Source: Paraburkholderia sp. SOS3 (GTDB lineage Bacteria > Pseudomonadota > Gammaproteobacteria > Burkholderiales > Burkholderiaceae). From it: a stretch of DNA of 64,000 nucleotides. The notes beneath the pieces were generated by a model. That model saw nothing but the letters and a program-made list of their open reading frames with translations, made no database searches and had not been told where the DNA came from. How positions within the stretch are numbered: the stretch's first letter is position 1; every line of letters begins with the position of its first letter. The stretch covers positions 558,001 to 622,000 of the forward strand of contig NZ_CP018811.1 in assembly GCF_001922345.1 (NCBI RefSeq), in the 5' to 3' direction. The position numbers were made by a program, and so were the translations under genes. Of this stretch, positions 41,281 through 53,514 are shown piece after piece.

Positions 41281-42159
41281 ATGACTTTGCCTTCAATCGC
41301 GGCCGCGCGCCGCTTCGACGCGCACGCGCACGCTTCGTTCTGGATCGACGGGCAGCAGGTTGGCTGGTTGCGCGCGGCCGATGTGCCGCTGCTTGCGCGC
41401 TGGCCCGATGTGTTCGAGATCGACGCGCAGCGCGTCGTGCTGAGCGCGCGTTTTTCAACGCTCGACAACCGCAGCGCGGCGCTCGGCGCCGTGATCGGCG
41501 CGCTGGCCGCGGACGGCCGCATTCCCGGCTGGCGCGACGAGACCTATGCGATCCGCAACGCGTTCGATGCGCCGCCGCTCGCGTATATCGAGCGTGCCGC
41601 ATCGCGCTTCTTCGGCACGATGACGTACGCGGTGCATCTGAACGGCGTCGTAGAATACGCGCACGGTGCGCCGCGGCTCTGGATCGCTCGCCGCAGCGAG
41701 ACCAAGGCCACCGACCCGGGCATGTTGGACAACGTCGTCGCGGGCGGGATCGGTTGGGGCTTCAGCGTCGAAACGACGATTATCAAGGAGTGCTGGGAAG
41801 AGGCGGGCATTCCGGAAGACATCGCGATTCGCGCGACGCCGGGACGTACGGCGCATGTGTTGCAGTCGTTGCCGGAAGGCACGCAGGCCGAGCAGGTCTT
41901 CATCTACGACCTCGCGCTGCCCGAAGACTTCGCGCCGCGCAATCAGGATGGCGAAGTAGGTGAACATCGGCTCGCCCGCATCGAAGAAGTGGCGCGCTGG
42001 ATCGAACAAGGGTCGATGACGGTCGATGCAAGCCTCGCGACGCTCGATTGCATGCTGCGCCGCCAATGGATCGACGAAGCGGTGTGCGCGGGCATCGAGG
42101 CGCTGTTCGAGCCACCGGCGCTTGCATCCGCGACGGCATTCGGACGCGCGGCCAGGTAG
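41281..42159 (+). CDS. NUDIX hydrolase with DUF4743 N-terminal domain
   Basis: A 292-residue protein: ~1-120 is the DUF4743 domain, followed by a NUDIX domain with the box AGGIGWGFSVETTIIKECWEEAGI at ~158-181. The first Glu of the classical box is replaced by Phe, while KECWEEAGI is intact, as I recall for DUF4743 relatives of plant and bacterial NUDIX24-like proteins, which act on damaged thiamine diphosphate; the substrate here is not established. CTGGAG precedes the ATG by 5 bases, which decides the start. Confidence 0.82.
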   Translation: MTLPSIAAARRFDAHAHASFWIDGQQVGWLRAADVPLLARWPDVFEIDAQRVVLSARFSTLDNRSAALGAVIGALAADGRIPGWRDETYAIRNAFDAPPLAYIERAASRFFGTMTYAVHLNGVVEYAHGAPRLWIARRSETKATDPGMLDNVVAGGIGWGFSVETTIIKECWEEAGIPEDIAIRATPGRTAHVLQSLPEGTQAEQVFIYDLALPEDFAPRNQDGEVGEHRLARIEEVARWIEQGSMTVDASLATLDCMLRRQWIDEAVCAGIEALFEPPALASATAFGRAAR

Positions 42160-42276
42160 CAACCCAAACACGCGGGCAAACGCGGAGCCAGACGCGCAAG
42201 CCAGACGCGCAAGCCAGCGGCGCGGCCACACTAGCCAAACGAACCACAGGATTAGCAGAAGGGAGTCACCAGGGTC

Positions 42277-43158
42277 ATGTCGACCGATCACAGCTTTATC
42301 CTTAAACTGTCGTGCGCCGATCGGCCCGGCATCGTGCATGCGGTCTCGGGCTTTCTGTTCGAGCGCGGCAGCAATATTCTCGACTCCGCGCAATTCGGCG
42401 ACAGCCACACCGGCGAGTTCTTCATGCGCGTGCACTTCCAGCAAGTCGGCGGCGACCCGGGTCTCGACGCGCTGCGCGCGGCATTTTCGGCGCTCGCCGA
42501 ACAGTTCGGCATGCGTTGGGAACTGCACGACGCGACGGTCAAGCCGCGTGTGGTGATCATGGTGTCGAAGATCGGGCATTGCCTGAACGACCTGCTGTTC
42601 CGCTATCGCACCGGGCAACTGGGCATCGAGATACCGGCGATCATTTCGAACCACAAGGATTTTTATCAGCTCGCCGCGAGCTACGACATTCCGTTTCATC
42701 ACTTCCCGCTCGCTGCGGCGAAGGGTGATGGAAAGGCCGATGCGAAGGCTGCGCAGGAAGCGCGCGTGCTCGAAGTGATCGACGAACATCAGGCCGATCT
42801 GGTCGTGCTCGCGCGCTATATGCAGATTCTGTCGCCGCAACTGTGCGATCGTCTGGCCGGGCGCGCGATCAATATTCACCATTCGTTTTTGCCGAGCTTC
42901 AAGGGCGCGAAGCCGTATTACCAGGCGTTCGACCGCGGCGTGAAGCTGATCGGCGCGACGGCGCACTATGTGACGACCGATCTCGACGAAGGCCCGATCA
43001 TCGAGCAGGAAGTCGAGCGCGTCGACCACAGCATGGCGCCCGAGCAACTGACGGCGATCGGCCGCGACGTCGAATGCGTGACGCTTGCGCGCGCGGTGAA
43101 GTGGCACGTCGAGCACCGGATCGTGCTGAACGGCAGCAAGACCGTGGTGTTTCGTTAA
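42277..43158 (+). CDS. purU: Formyltetrahydrofolate deformylase
   Basis: Hydrolyses 10-formyl-THF to formate and THF, balancing one-carbon pools. 293 residues: an N-terminal ACT domain (ILKLSCADRPGIVHAVSGFLF) and a formyltransferase domain with NIHHSFLPSFKGAKPYYQAF and the following GATAHYVTTDLDEGPII. All active-site elements are visible. Convergent with the PepSY gene. Confidence 0.96.
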   Translation: MSTDHSFILKLSCADRPGIVHAVSGFLFERGSNILDSAQFGDSHTGEFFMRVHFQQVGGDPGLDALRAAFSALAEQFGMRWELHDATVKPRVVIMVSKIGHCLNDLLFRYRTGQLGIEIPAIISNHKDFYQLAASYDIPFHHFPLAAAKGDGKADAKAAQEARVLEVIDEHQADLVVLARYMQILSPQLCDRLAGRAINIHHSFLPSFKGAKPYYQAFDRGVKLIGATAHYVTTDLDEGPIIEQEVERVDHSMAPEQLTAIGRDVECVTLARAVKWHVEHRIVLNGSKTVVFR

Positions 43159-43192
43159 GCGGCACGAGGCGCGTCGCCTGTCGCCGCGTTGC

Positions 43193-44476
43193 CTATTGCG
43201 GTGAGGCGATCCGCTCGCCTCGTTCCGGGCGCTTTGCACGCCGGGCCTGCGGTGCATCGATGTCGGCCGGCGTCGTGTCGCGCACGGATTGCGCGTGGCG
43301 CGTCTGGCGCCGCCGCGCTTCGAGCTTCTTCAACCAGATCATCAGACCGGTCACGCTCAATACGGCCACTGCCACGCCCAACGCGCTGACCGCAATCCGT
43401 CCGCCCAATCCCGCAATCCGTCCCGAGTGCAGCGGGAATTGCGCCTGCATGAAGATGTCGCCGGCCGAACCCTTGCCGGGAATCGTCGCACCCGTCGGCT
43501 GGCCGGTCTCGGCGTTCAGATAGATCCACGCATTACCGAGCGGGCCGTCGCCGTGATCCTTGCCGGCGGCGAAATAGCCGACGCCATAGGTGTGCAGCGC
43601 AGCCGCATAGAAGATTGCGCCCGGCGGCGCGGCGATGTGCTTTTCAGCGGCGATCCTGCCAGCCGCCTCGAGCACCTGTTCGCGCGTCAGATCGGGCGTG
43701 CCCGGCTGCGGCGTGCCCGCGAGCGCCGGATCGGAGAACGGCGTCGGTGCGAGCGGCGACAGCAACGACACGATGGGCCGCACGACCTCGTTGCTGAGGT
43801 TCATCGATACCGACGTGACCGCCATCATCAGCAGCAGTCCCCAGATCCAGACGCCGCCGGAGCGGTGCAAATCGAAGGTCAACGGATAGCCGCCGCGCGC
43901 GACACGAAACGCAAACGACTTGCGCCACGCCTTCGCGCTCGGAAACGACAGCACGAGTGCAATCGCGCTGTCGAAGATCCACACGATGCCGACGATGCCC
44001 ATCAGCCATGTGCCGATGTCGATGCCAGCCGCGAACGGCAGATGCAGCGTGTAGTGCAGCTTGTACAGAAACGGAATCAGATTGAGCCGCGCGAGCGAGA
44101 CCGCGCCCCATTCGCGGCGGCCCTGAATGTCGCCGGTCGCGGGGTCGACGGCGATCTGGTTGAAGTCGAGCTTGTACGGCTGCTGCGTCTTCGGATCGGT
44201 GCGCGGCCAGACCATCGCCTGCAACGTATGGCCTGGTTCGACCGCGAGCGGCAGATAGGTGACGCGAAGACGCGGGTCGGCCGCCTCGATGCGGCGCGCG
44301 AGTTCGAGCGACGACAACGCGGGACCGTCGGTGCGCGCGTGAAAGAACGATGGGTTCAGCAAGCCGTCGAGCTCGTGATCCCACGCGATCACAGCGCCGG
44401 TCGACCCGGCGACGAACAGAAATAGCGCGATCGCGATACCGAACCATCGATGCAAACGGACGAGTGCAGGCCTCAT
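43193..44476 (-). CDS. PepSY-associated membrane protein, iron-uptake linked
   Basis: A 427-residue inner-membrane protein of the PepSY_TM family (PiuB/FpvG-like), with four main helices: LHRWFGIAIALFLFVAGSTG at 8-27, GTWLMGIVGIVWIFDSAIALVL, DLHRSGGVWIWGLLLMMAVTS, and one near the C-terminus. Conserved histidines at the membrane edges (LHRW, KLHYTLH, DLHRS) suggest haem or electron transfer; some relatives help reduce ferric siderophores. Divergent from a TonB receptor, with Fur-like boxes between. No ribosome site precedes the ATG; it overlaps the stop of a small upstream frame (ATGA). Confidence 0.85.
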   Translation of the reverse strand: MRPALVRLHRWFGIAIALFLFVAGSTGAVIAWDHELDGLLNPSFFHARTDGPALSSLELARRIEAADPRLRVTYLPLAVEPGHTLQAMVWPRTDPKTQQPYKLDFNQIAVDPATGDIQGRREWGAVSLARLNLIPFLYKLHYTLHLPFAAGIDIGTWLMGIVGIVWIFDSAIALVLSFPSAKAWRKSFAFRVARGGYPLTFDLHRSGGVWIWGLLLMMAVTSVSMNLSNEVVRPIVSLLSPLAPTPFSDPALAGTPQPGTPDLTREQVLEAAGRIAAEKHIAAPPGAIFYAAALHTYGVGYFAAGKDHGDGPLGNAWIYLNAETGQPTGATIPGKGSAGDIFMQAQFPLHSGRIAGLGGRIAVSALGVAVAVLSVTGLMIWLKKLEARRRQTRHAQSVRDTTPADIDAPQARRAKRPERGERIASPQ

Positions 44477-44583
44477 GCGCGAACCGGAACGCGCAGAGAA
44501 AGCGGCGGGTGCTGCAGGCGCGGCGCGGCAAAAACGCTCAGCGCGGCGCGCGGAACGGCGCTCCCGATTGAATCCAGATCCAT
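44473..44583 (-). CDS. Possible 36-residue upstream ORF coupled to the PepSY gene
   Basis: Begins MDLDSIGSAVPRAAL about 20 bases after one Fur-like box, and its TGA overlaps the PepSY ATG as ATGA. The product is not recognised and has no membrane helix. Evidence is positional: the PepSY start lacks its own ribosome site, so this frame might supply ribosomes. It could equally be chance. Confidence 0.3.
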   Translation of the reverse strand: MDLDSIGSAVPRAALSVFAAPRLQHPPLSLRVPVRA

Positions 44584-44602
44584 AGGCCTGCGTCCGATTT
44601 TA

Positions 44603-44621
44603 TAAATAAGAATTGTTCGCA
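44603..44621. promoter_or_regulatory. Fur-box-like sequence, PepSY side
   Basis: TAAATAAGAATTGTTCGCA, identical to the copy at 44820-44838. The AATAAGAATTGTT core resembles Fur boxes of the AATGAGAATTATT type. It lies 127 bases before the PepSY start. Confidence 0.6.
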
Positions 44622-44819
44622 TCTTAAGGATTGTCGAGGCCGGCTGCAAGGGGGAGGGGTTGGTGCTGCGCGCCGGTGGTGAAAGCACGTCGAAATTAAA
44701 TTGACGATTCAGCCTGTCGCTTCGCCTTGTCGTGCCGGACTTTCCGGTATATGCGACGAAATGCCGCACCTCATTTTCTTACAAATATCAGACGACATTT
44801 GGCATCATCGCGTCTCTTG

Positions 44820-44838
44820 TAAATAAGAATTGTTCGCA
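44820..44838. promoter_or_regulatory. Fur-box-like sequence, TonB-receptor side
   Basis: Second exact 19-bp copy of the sequence at 44603-44621. It ends 19 bases before the receptor ATG at 44858, placed to block transcription when iron is present. Confidence 0.65.
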
Positions 44839-44857
44839 ATTAATCTCGAGCGACGCG

Positions 44858-47080
44858 ATGAGGGTTCAGACAACAATGCACGACGCCGCACGACACGCAC
44901 GGTCACACCGGTCAGGCAACCGGTTCCGCGCGCGGTTTTCCAAAAAGCCGATTCACCTGACGCTGTTGATGACGGCGGCGATGGCCACCGTTGCCGCGCC
45001 GGCCGCCTTCGCACAGCAGCAGACGACGAGCGGCGCCACGCAGCCCGACACCGCAGAGAAAGCGCTGCCCGCGGTGCGCATCACCGCATCGCAGGACACG
45101 CCGTTGCATCTGAACGAAGACGTGAGCAGCGGCGCGCTCGGCACCCGCTCGCAACTCGATACGCCGTTCTCGACCACGATCGTCACCGACGAGCAGCTAC
45201 AGGAGCTGCAGCCGGCCAAACTCGGCGACGTGTTCATGCGCGACGCGTCGGTATCGGACAACGGCAATCCATACAACGCATGGGCGAGTTACGTGACGGT
45301 GCGCGGCATGCAGCTCGACTGGCAGAACGCGTTCAAGATCGACGGCCTGCCGTTCAACGCCTATGGCGTCACGATGCCGTACGAGCAGCTCGAGAGCGTT
45401 CAGTTGCTCAAAGGTTTGTCGGGTTTCATGTACGGCTTCGGCGCACCGGGCGGCATCGTCAACTACGTGACGAAGAAGCCGCCGCGTTCGGCGGCGTTTC
45501 TCGGCAGCGTGGACGTCGGATATCGGACCGACGGCGTTTGGAGCGAGCACGTCGATCTCGGCGGCCGCGTCGGCCCGGACGCGATGTTCGGCTACCGGAT
45601 CAACGCGACGCACGAGGAAGGGCAGACCTTCAACGACGGGACCATCCGACGCGACGCGGTATCGCTCGCATTCGATGCGCGGCTCACGCGCGACCTGACG
45701 GCGACGTTTGGCCTGCTCTGGCAGCAGCGCCGCGCGACCGGCATCACGAGTGCGATCTACACCGCGCAGTATCCGGGGCTCAACCTGCCGCCGCCGGTCA
45801 GCGGCGGCAGCGACAACCTCTCGGGCCCGGACCAGCATCTGAACACGAACCTGCAGTGGTACACGGCCGGCCTGCGCTACAACCTCACGCCCGACTGGAC
45901 CGCGAGCTTCACCTACGGCTTCAGCAAGAGCTACCGCGACCGCAACGAAGGCACTTTCTTCCTGCAGAACTATCTCGGCGACTACGACGACTTCCGTTTC
46001 GCGGGCAAGGAAGGGCACCGGCTGACGTCGTGGCAGGCGATGATCGAAGGGAACGTGAAGACAGGGCCATTCGGCCATCAGCTGGTGTTCGGCGCCGCAT
46101 ACCAGAAGCAGGTCAACGACTATGAGGTGACGAGCTTCTACGACCAGATCGGCACCGGCAATCTGTATCAGCCGAATACGAACGTGTTCTATAGCCCGGA
46201 GGGCCTCACGACCTATCCGAGCGCCGACATCACGCAAAAGGCGCTGTTCGCGAGCGACACGATCGAGCTGACCGAGCGCTGGTCGGTGCTCGGCGGCGTG
46301 CGATACACGAATTACGAGCAGAACGGCTACGCGCTCGGCGGCGCCACGACCTCGACGTACGGAAAGAACGGCGTCGTCACGCCGACCGTTGCGCTGATGT
46401 TCAAGCTCGCACGCACGACGACGCTTTATACGAGCTACGTCCAGTCGCTCGAGCCGGGTTCGATCGTCGGGCCCACGTACGCGAACGGCGGCACGTTGCT
46501 GCCGCCGATCCGCAGCAAGCAGTACGAGCTCGGCGTGAAGAGCGAACACGAGCGATGGAGCGCGACCGCCGCATTGTTCCGCATCGAACGCGGCGCCGAA
46601 TATCCGAACGGTGCAAACGTCTTCGTGCAGGACGGCGAGCAGATCTTTCAGGGCGTCGAAGCGGGCGCCGACGTGCGGCTCGGCAGGAGCTGGACCGTCG
46701 GCGGCGACCTGATGTGGATCGACACGAAATACGAGCGCGGCGCGGCGAACGTCGGCAATCGCGTCGCGGGCGCGCCGAAGTTCGTCGGCGCCGGCTACGT
46801 CAGCTATGCGGTGCCGGGCGTGCCGGGGCTGCGTCTCGGCGTCGATGCGAAGTACACGGGCAACACGGAAGTACGTCCGGCGGGCGGTCTGGAAACAGGC
46901 GGCTATCTGCTGGTGAATGCGGGCGCGAGCTACACGACGCGCCTCGCCGGGCACGATGTGACGCTGCGCGCGGCCGTCGACAATCTGTTTAACCGGCGCT
47001 ACTGGATGTTCCAGTACGCGGACTATGTCGGACCGGGCGATCCGCGCACGTTGGCGCTGAACGCGCGCTTCGACTTCTGA
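44858..47080 (+). CDS. TonB-dependent siderophore receptor
   Basis: Outer-membrane beta barrel importing a ferric siderophore with energy from TonB. 740 residues from the ATG at 44858. The signal peptide ends AAPAAFAQQ; PAVRITAS after it may be the TonB box. The plug domain has TTIVTDEQLQELQPAKLGDVF, VTVRGMQ and GLSGFMYGFGAPGGIVNYVTKKP. The barrel ends with the C-terminal ARFDF aromatic signature. In-frame starts before 44820 would run through the Fur-like box, so I prefer 44858 (or 44876). Ligand unknown. Confidence 0.92.
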   Translation: MRVQTTMHDAARHARSHRSGNRFRARFSKKPIHLTLLMTAAMATVAAPAAFAQQQTTSGATQPDTAEKALPAVRITASQDTPLHLNEDVSSGALGTRSQLDTPFSTTIVTDEQLQELQPAKLGDVFMRDASVSDNGNPYNAWASYVTVRGMQLDWQNAFKIDGLPFNAYGVTMPYEQLESVQLLKGLSGFMYGFGAPGGIVNYVTKKPPRSAAFLGSVDVGYRTDGVWSEHVDLGGRVGPDAMFGYRINATHEEGQTFNDGTIRRDAVSLAFDARLTRDLTATFGLLWQQRRATGITSAIYTAQYPGLNLPPPVSGGSDNLSGPDQHLNTNLQWYTAGLRYNLTPDWTASFTYGFSKSYRDRNEGTFFLQNYLGDYDDFRFAGKEGHRLTSWQAMIEGNVKTGPFGHQLVFGAAYQKQVNDYEVTSFYDQIGTGNLYQPNTNVFYSPEGLTTYPSADITQKALFASDTIELTERWSVLGGVRYTNYEQNGYALGGATTSTYGKNGVVTPTVALMFKLARTTTLYTSYVQSLEPGSIVGPTYANGGTLLPPIRSKQYELGVKSEHERWSATAALFRIERGAEYPNGANVFVQDGEQIFQGVEAGADVRLGRSWTVGGDLMWIDTKYERGAANVGNRVAGAPKFVGAGYVSYAVPGVPGLRLGVDAKYTGNTEVRPAGGLETGGYLLVNAGASYTTRLAGHDVTLRAAVDNLFNRRYWMFQYADYVGPGDPRTLALNARFDF

Positions 47081-47205
47081 CCGGCCTGAGCTGAGGACGG
47101 CCGTGGACTGGCGAACTGGCGGCTTGCGTGGCCGCCTGCCGGTGAGCACGCAGGCGGCGCGAACGCGGCGCGAAAGTGGCCGCGAAAGTGGCGGCTGGGC
47201 TTGTG

Positions 47206-48291
47206 CTAAACCAGCCGCAAGTAGATCAGCTCGCGCTTGATGTAAGCGTAGAAGACCGGCGCTGCGATTACGCCGGGAATGCCGAAGCCCGCTTCCATCA
47301 CGAGCATCGCGATCAGCAGCTCCCACGCGCGCGCCTCGATCTGTCCGCCGACGATGCGCGCATTGAGGAAGTACTCGAGCTTGTGTATCACGATCAGAAA
47401 TACGAGCGACGTGACCGCCGCCGGAAAACTGACCGATAGCGCGACTGCGACGATCAGCGTGTTCGAGATCAGATTGCCGATCACCGGCAGCAGCCCGACG
47501 ATGAACGTGATGATCACGAGCGTCTTCGCGAGCGGCAGCGGCGCGTGAAAGAGCGGCAGCAACAGCAGCAGGAAAATACCGGTGAACACGGTATTGATGC
47601 TCGAGATCTTCACCTGCGCGAACACGATGCGCCGGAACGCATCGGAAAAGCGCGACAGGCGCTGGATGAACGCCGTGGAAAGCGGCAGCCGCTGCACGTG
47701 TTTTTGCGCGCCGACCGCGATGATCGCACCGATGATCATGCCGATCAGCACATGCGTAAAGCCGCGCGCGACCATCTTGCCGCTTTGCTGCAGCAAGCCG
47801 GCGTGCGTGTGCATCATCGACGCGGCCTTTTCCTTCATCTGATCGGCATCGACCGGCAGGTTATCCGCGATGAACTGCGGTACGCGGCTGCGCGCGTCGT
47901 TCATCAGCTGCATGGCCTGATCGAGCAGCTTCTGCACGCTCGGCACGTCGTGCTCGAAGTGCTCGATGATGCCGATCGTAAAGCCGGTCAGCACGCCCAC
48001 AATGATGATGGACAGCCACACCACCGAGAGCCACCGCGCCCACTGGCTCGACATATGCCGCTCGATGCGAGGCGCGATCGTGTGCACGAGCTGGAACACC
48101 AGCATGCCGGCGAGCAGCGCGCCGAGCAGCTTCAGTTCGAGCACCGCCCACATCGCGAGCAGCGCGACGAGATAGCTGCCGATTTCCACCGCCGACAGCT
48201 TCGGCAGACTCATATCGCTCGTCAGCCTGACCGGGCGAGGGCGTAGATCCTGTACCGGCTTTTCGTCGGTCGCCTCGTTACGCTTGGCCAT
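47206..48291 (-). CDS. AI-2E family (PF01594) membrane transporter
   Basis: A 361-residue inner-membrane protein with helices at ~35-80, 88-110, 170-200 and a cluster over 230-350 (KISSINTVFTGIFLLLLLPLF, GLLPVIGNLISNTLIV, AMLVMEAGFGIPGVIAAPV). This is the AI-2E/TqsA/YhhT/PerM pattern. Family members have been linked to export of diverse solutes or to Na+/H+ exchange, so no substrate is given. Located 41 bases downstream of uvrA on the same strand. Confidence 0.85.
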   Translation of the reverse strand: MAKRNEATDEKPVQDLRPRPVRLTSDMSLPKLSAVEIGSYLVALLAMWAVLELKLLGALLAGMLVFQLVHTIAPRIERHMSSQWARWLSVVWLSIIIVGVLTGFTIGIIEHFEHDVPSVQKLLDQAMQLMNDARSRVPQFIADNLPVDADQMKEKAASMMHTHAGLLQQSGKMVARGFTHVLIGMIIGAIIAVGAQKHVQRLPLSTAFIQRLSRFSDAFRRIVFAQVKISSINTVFTGIFLLLLLPLFHAPLPLAKTLVIITFIVGLLPVIGNLISNTLIVAVALSVSFPAAVTSLVFLIVIHKLEYFLNARIVGGQIEARAWELLIAMLVMEAGFGIPGVIAAPVFYAYIKRELIYLRLV

Positions 48292-48332
48292 GGCGTTGTC
48301 CAGTCTCCAACCTCGGGTTATGCGCGCTTGGG

Positions 48333-51287
<2,955 letters not shown>

Positions 51288-51574
51288 GAATCCTGCGGGA
51301 AGAAGGGAAACTAAACCTGCTACTATAACGACTTTTCCAGACCGCCGTTATGGCGACCTGATCGTGCCCGAAAGCCTGTGCAAGCTCGGGGGAAACAGCG
51401 GCGCAGCGGGCTGTGTCCGCGCTGTATATCGGGCGTTGCAGCGGGCGGTGTGGCAAGATGCGCTGCATCGCAATGCGCGTCACCGCAAGTGCAGCAAAAA
51501 GCGGGCGCGGTGCGTCACCCAACGCGAGCCGGGTCCGAGCCCGCATCCGCACGTTCATCAGAAAATCTCCATCG

Positions 51575-52762
51575 ATGTCCAATCCGTCTGCCGCTTCCAC
51601 TCGCATGAGCGCATCTGAGATGCGCGCGACCGTGGCGCTTGCGTCGATCTTCGCGTTGCGCATGCTCGGTCTCTTCATGATCATGCCGGTGTTCTCGATC
51701 TACGCGAGGACGATCCCGGGCGGCGACAACGTGTTCCTCGTCGGCGTCGCGCTTGGTGCGTACGGCGTCACGCAGTCGCTGCTGTATATCTTCTACGGCT
51801 GGGTGTCGGACAAGGTCGGCCGCAAACCCGTGATCGCAACGGGCCTGCTGATCTTCGCGCTCGGCAGCTTCGTGGCCGCGCTCGCGCACGACATGACGTG
51901 GATCATCGTCGGCCGCGTCATTCAGGGCATGGGCGCGGTGTCGTCGGCGGTGATCGCGTTCATCGCCGATCTGACCTCCGAAGAACATCGCACGAAAGCC
52001 ATGGCGATGGTCGGCGGCAGCATCGGCATTTCGTTCGCGGTGGCGATCGTCGGCGCACCGGTCGTGTTCCAGTGGGTCGGCATGAGCGGGCTCTTCGCGC
52101 TGGTCGGCGTGTTCTCGGTGCTCGCGGTCGGCGTCGTGCTGTGGGTCGTGCCCGATGCGCCGAAGCCCGTGCACGTGCGCGCGCCGTTCAGGGAGGTACT
52201 GCACAACGTCGAACTGCTGCGGCTCAATTTCGGCGTGCTCGTGCTGCACGCCACGCAGACCGCGCTCTTTCTCGTCGTGCCGCGCATTCTCGAAGCGGAC
52301 GGCCTGCCGGTGCGCTCGCACTGGATGATCTACCTGCCCGTCATGGGGCTGTCGTTCGTCATGATGGTGCCCGCGATCATCGCGGCCGAGAAACGCGGCA
52401 AGATGAAAGCGGTGCTCGTCGGTGCGATTTTCCTTATCCTGACCGGCCAGTTACTGCTGGGCGCCGCTGCGCATACCATAGCGATCGTGGCGGCGATCCT
52501 GTTCGTCTATTTTCTCGGCTTCAATATTCTCGAAGCGTCGCAGCCTTCGCTGGTCTCCAAGCTGGCGCCCGGCACGCGCAAGGGCGCGGCGGTCGGCGTC
52601 TATAACACGACGCAGTCCATCGGACTCGCGCTGGGCGGCGTGGTCGGCGGATGGCTTCTGAAAATCGACGGATCGAGTGCCGTGTTCTTTACGTGTTCGG
52701 GGCTTGTTTTCTGCTGGCTTATAATCGCCGCAAATATGAAACAGCCTCCGCGCAAGGCTTGA
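51575..52762 (+). CDS. MFS transporter of the DHA1 drug-efflux type
   Basis: 395 residues, twelve membrane helices. Motif A reads GWVSDKVGRKPVIATGLL in the loop after helix 2, and RVIQGMGAVSSAVIAFIADL follows. The ATG at 51575 gives the normal short N-terminus before the first helix. Lies between uvrA (divergent) and ssb; many beta-proteobacteria have this uvrA-MFS-ssb order. Substrate unknown. Confidence 0.88.
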   Translation: MSNPSAASTRMSASEMRATVALASIFALRMLGLFMIMPVFSIYARTIPGGDNVFLVGVALGAYGVTQSLLYIFYGWVSDKVGRKPVIATGLLIFALGSFVAALAHDMTWIIVGRVIQGMGAVSSAVIAFIADLTSEEHRTKAMAMVGGSIGISFAVAIVGAPVVFQWVGMSGLFALVGVFSVLAVGVVLWVVPDAPKPVHVRAPFREVLHNVELLRLNFGVLVLHATQTALFLVVPRILEADGLPVRSHWMIYLPVMGLSFVMMVPAIIAAEKRGKMKAVLVGAIFLILTGQLLLGAAAHTIAIVAAILFVYFLGFNILEASQPSLVSKLAPGTRKGAAVGVYNTTQSIGLALGGVVGGWLLKIDGSSAVFFTCSGLVFCWLIIAANMKQPPRKA

Positions 52763-52800
52763 CGCCGCCGCCCGCAAGCAATGATTAACTGGAGAAACCA

Positions 52801-53316
52801 ATGGCATCCGTGAACAAGGTCATTCTCGTCGGCAATCTCGGCGCCGATCCGGAAGTCCGTTACCTTCCGAGCGGCGACGCAGTGGCGAACATTCGCCTTG
52901 CCACGACCGACCGCTACAAGGACAAAGCGTCCGGCGAAATGAAGGAAATGACCGAGTGGCATCGCGTCTCGTTCTTCGGGCGGCTGGCCGAAATCGTGAA
53001 CGAGTACCTGAAGAAGGGTTCGTCGGTTTATATCGAAGGACGCATTCGTACGCGCAAATGGCAGGCGCAGGACGGCACCGATCGTTATTCAACCGAAATC
53101 GTCGCGGACCAGATGCAAATGCTCGGCGGCCGCGGCGGCTCGGGCGGCGGTGGCGATGACGGCGGCTACAACCGTGAACCGGCTGAACGCAGCGGCGGTG
53201 GACGCGCGGCAGGCGGCGGCGGGGGCGGTGCGCGCAGTGGCGGCGGTGCTGCAAGCCGGCCGAGCGCGCCGGCCGGCGGCGGATTCGACGAGATGGACGA
53301 CGATATTCCGTTCTGA
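52801..53316 (+). CDS. ssb: Single-stranded DNA-binding protein
   Basis: 171 residues: an N-terminal OB fold ([51 protein letters not shown]), a Gly/Ser/Arg-rich linker of about 50 residues, and the acidic tip MDDDIPF that binds partner repair and replication proteins. GGAG stands 8 bases before the ATG. Ends at a strong terminator. Confidence 0.97.
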   Translation: MASVNKVILVGNLGADPEVRYLPSGDAVANIRLATTDRYKDKASGEMKEMTEWHRVSFFGRLAEIVNEYLKKGSSVYIEGRIRTRKWQAQDGTDRYSTEIVADQMQMLGGRGGSGGGGDDGGYNREPAERSGGGRAAGGGGGGARSGGGAASRPSAPAGGGFDEMDDDIPF

Positions 53317-53393
53317 CGGGTGCGCCGCGCGCGGTGCCTTGACTGTCGTAGTCGTTCGTATCCGCTGTGGCAACAGTCCGAAGTCCGGAACGA

Positions 53394-53431
53394 AAAAGGC
53401 CGGAACCTTACACCAAAGGTTCCGGCCTTTT
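53394..53431. terminator. Bidirectional terminator between ssb and the sigma-like gene
   Basis: AAAAGGCCGGAACCTT pairs fully with AAGGTTCCGGCCTTTT around a 6-base loop. T-runs occur on both strands, and the genes on either side converge. Confidence 0.9.
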
Positions 53432-53514
53432 GATTGTTCAGCGGTCTGACGCCAAGCGCCTGTCCCGGTGAGCCGAGCCGTTCGATCCGGCCGCAACACC
53501 CCGGCGATAGTCCT

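Noticed and set aside
45197..47326. 709-residue minus-strand frame across the TonB receptor
   Set aside because: Arg/Ala/Val-rich antisense frame with no domain; the plus strand encodes a full receptor.
51288..51574. Possible LexA box between uvrA and the MFS gene
   Set aside because: No CTGT-N8-ACAG match seen on either strand.
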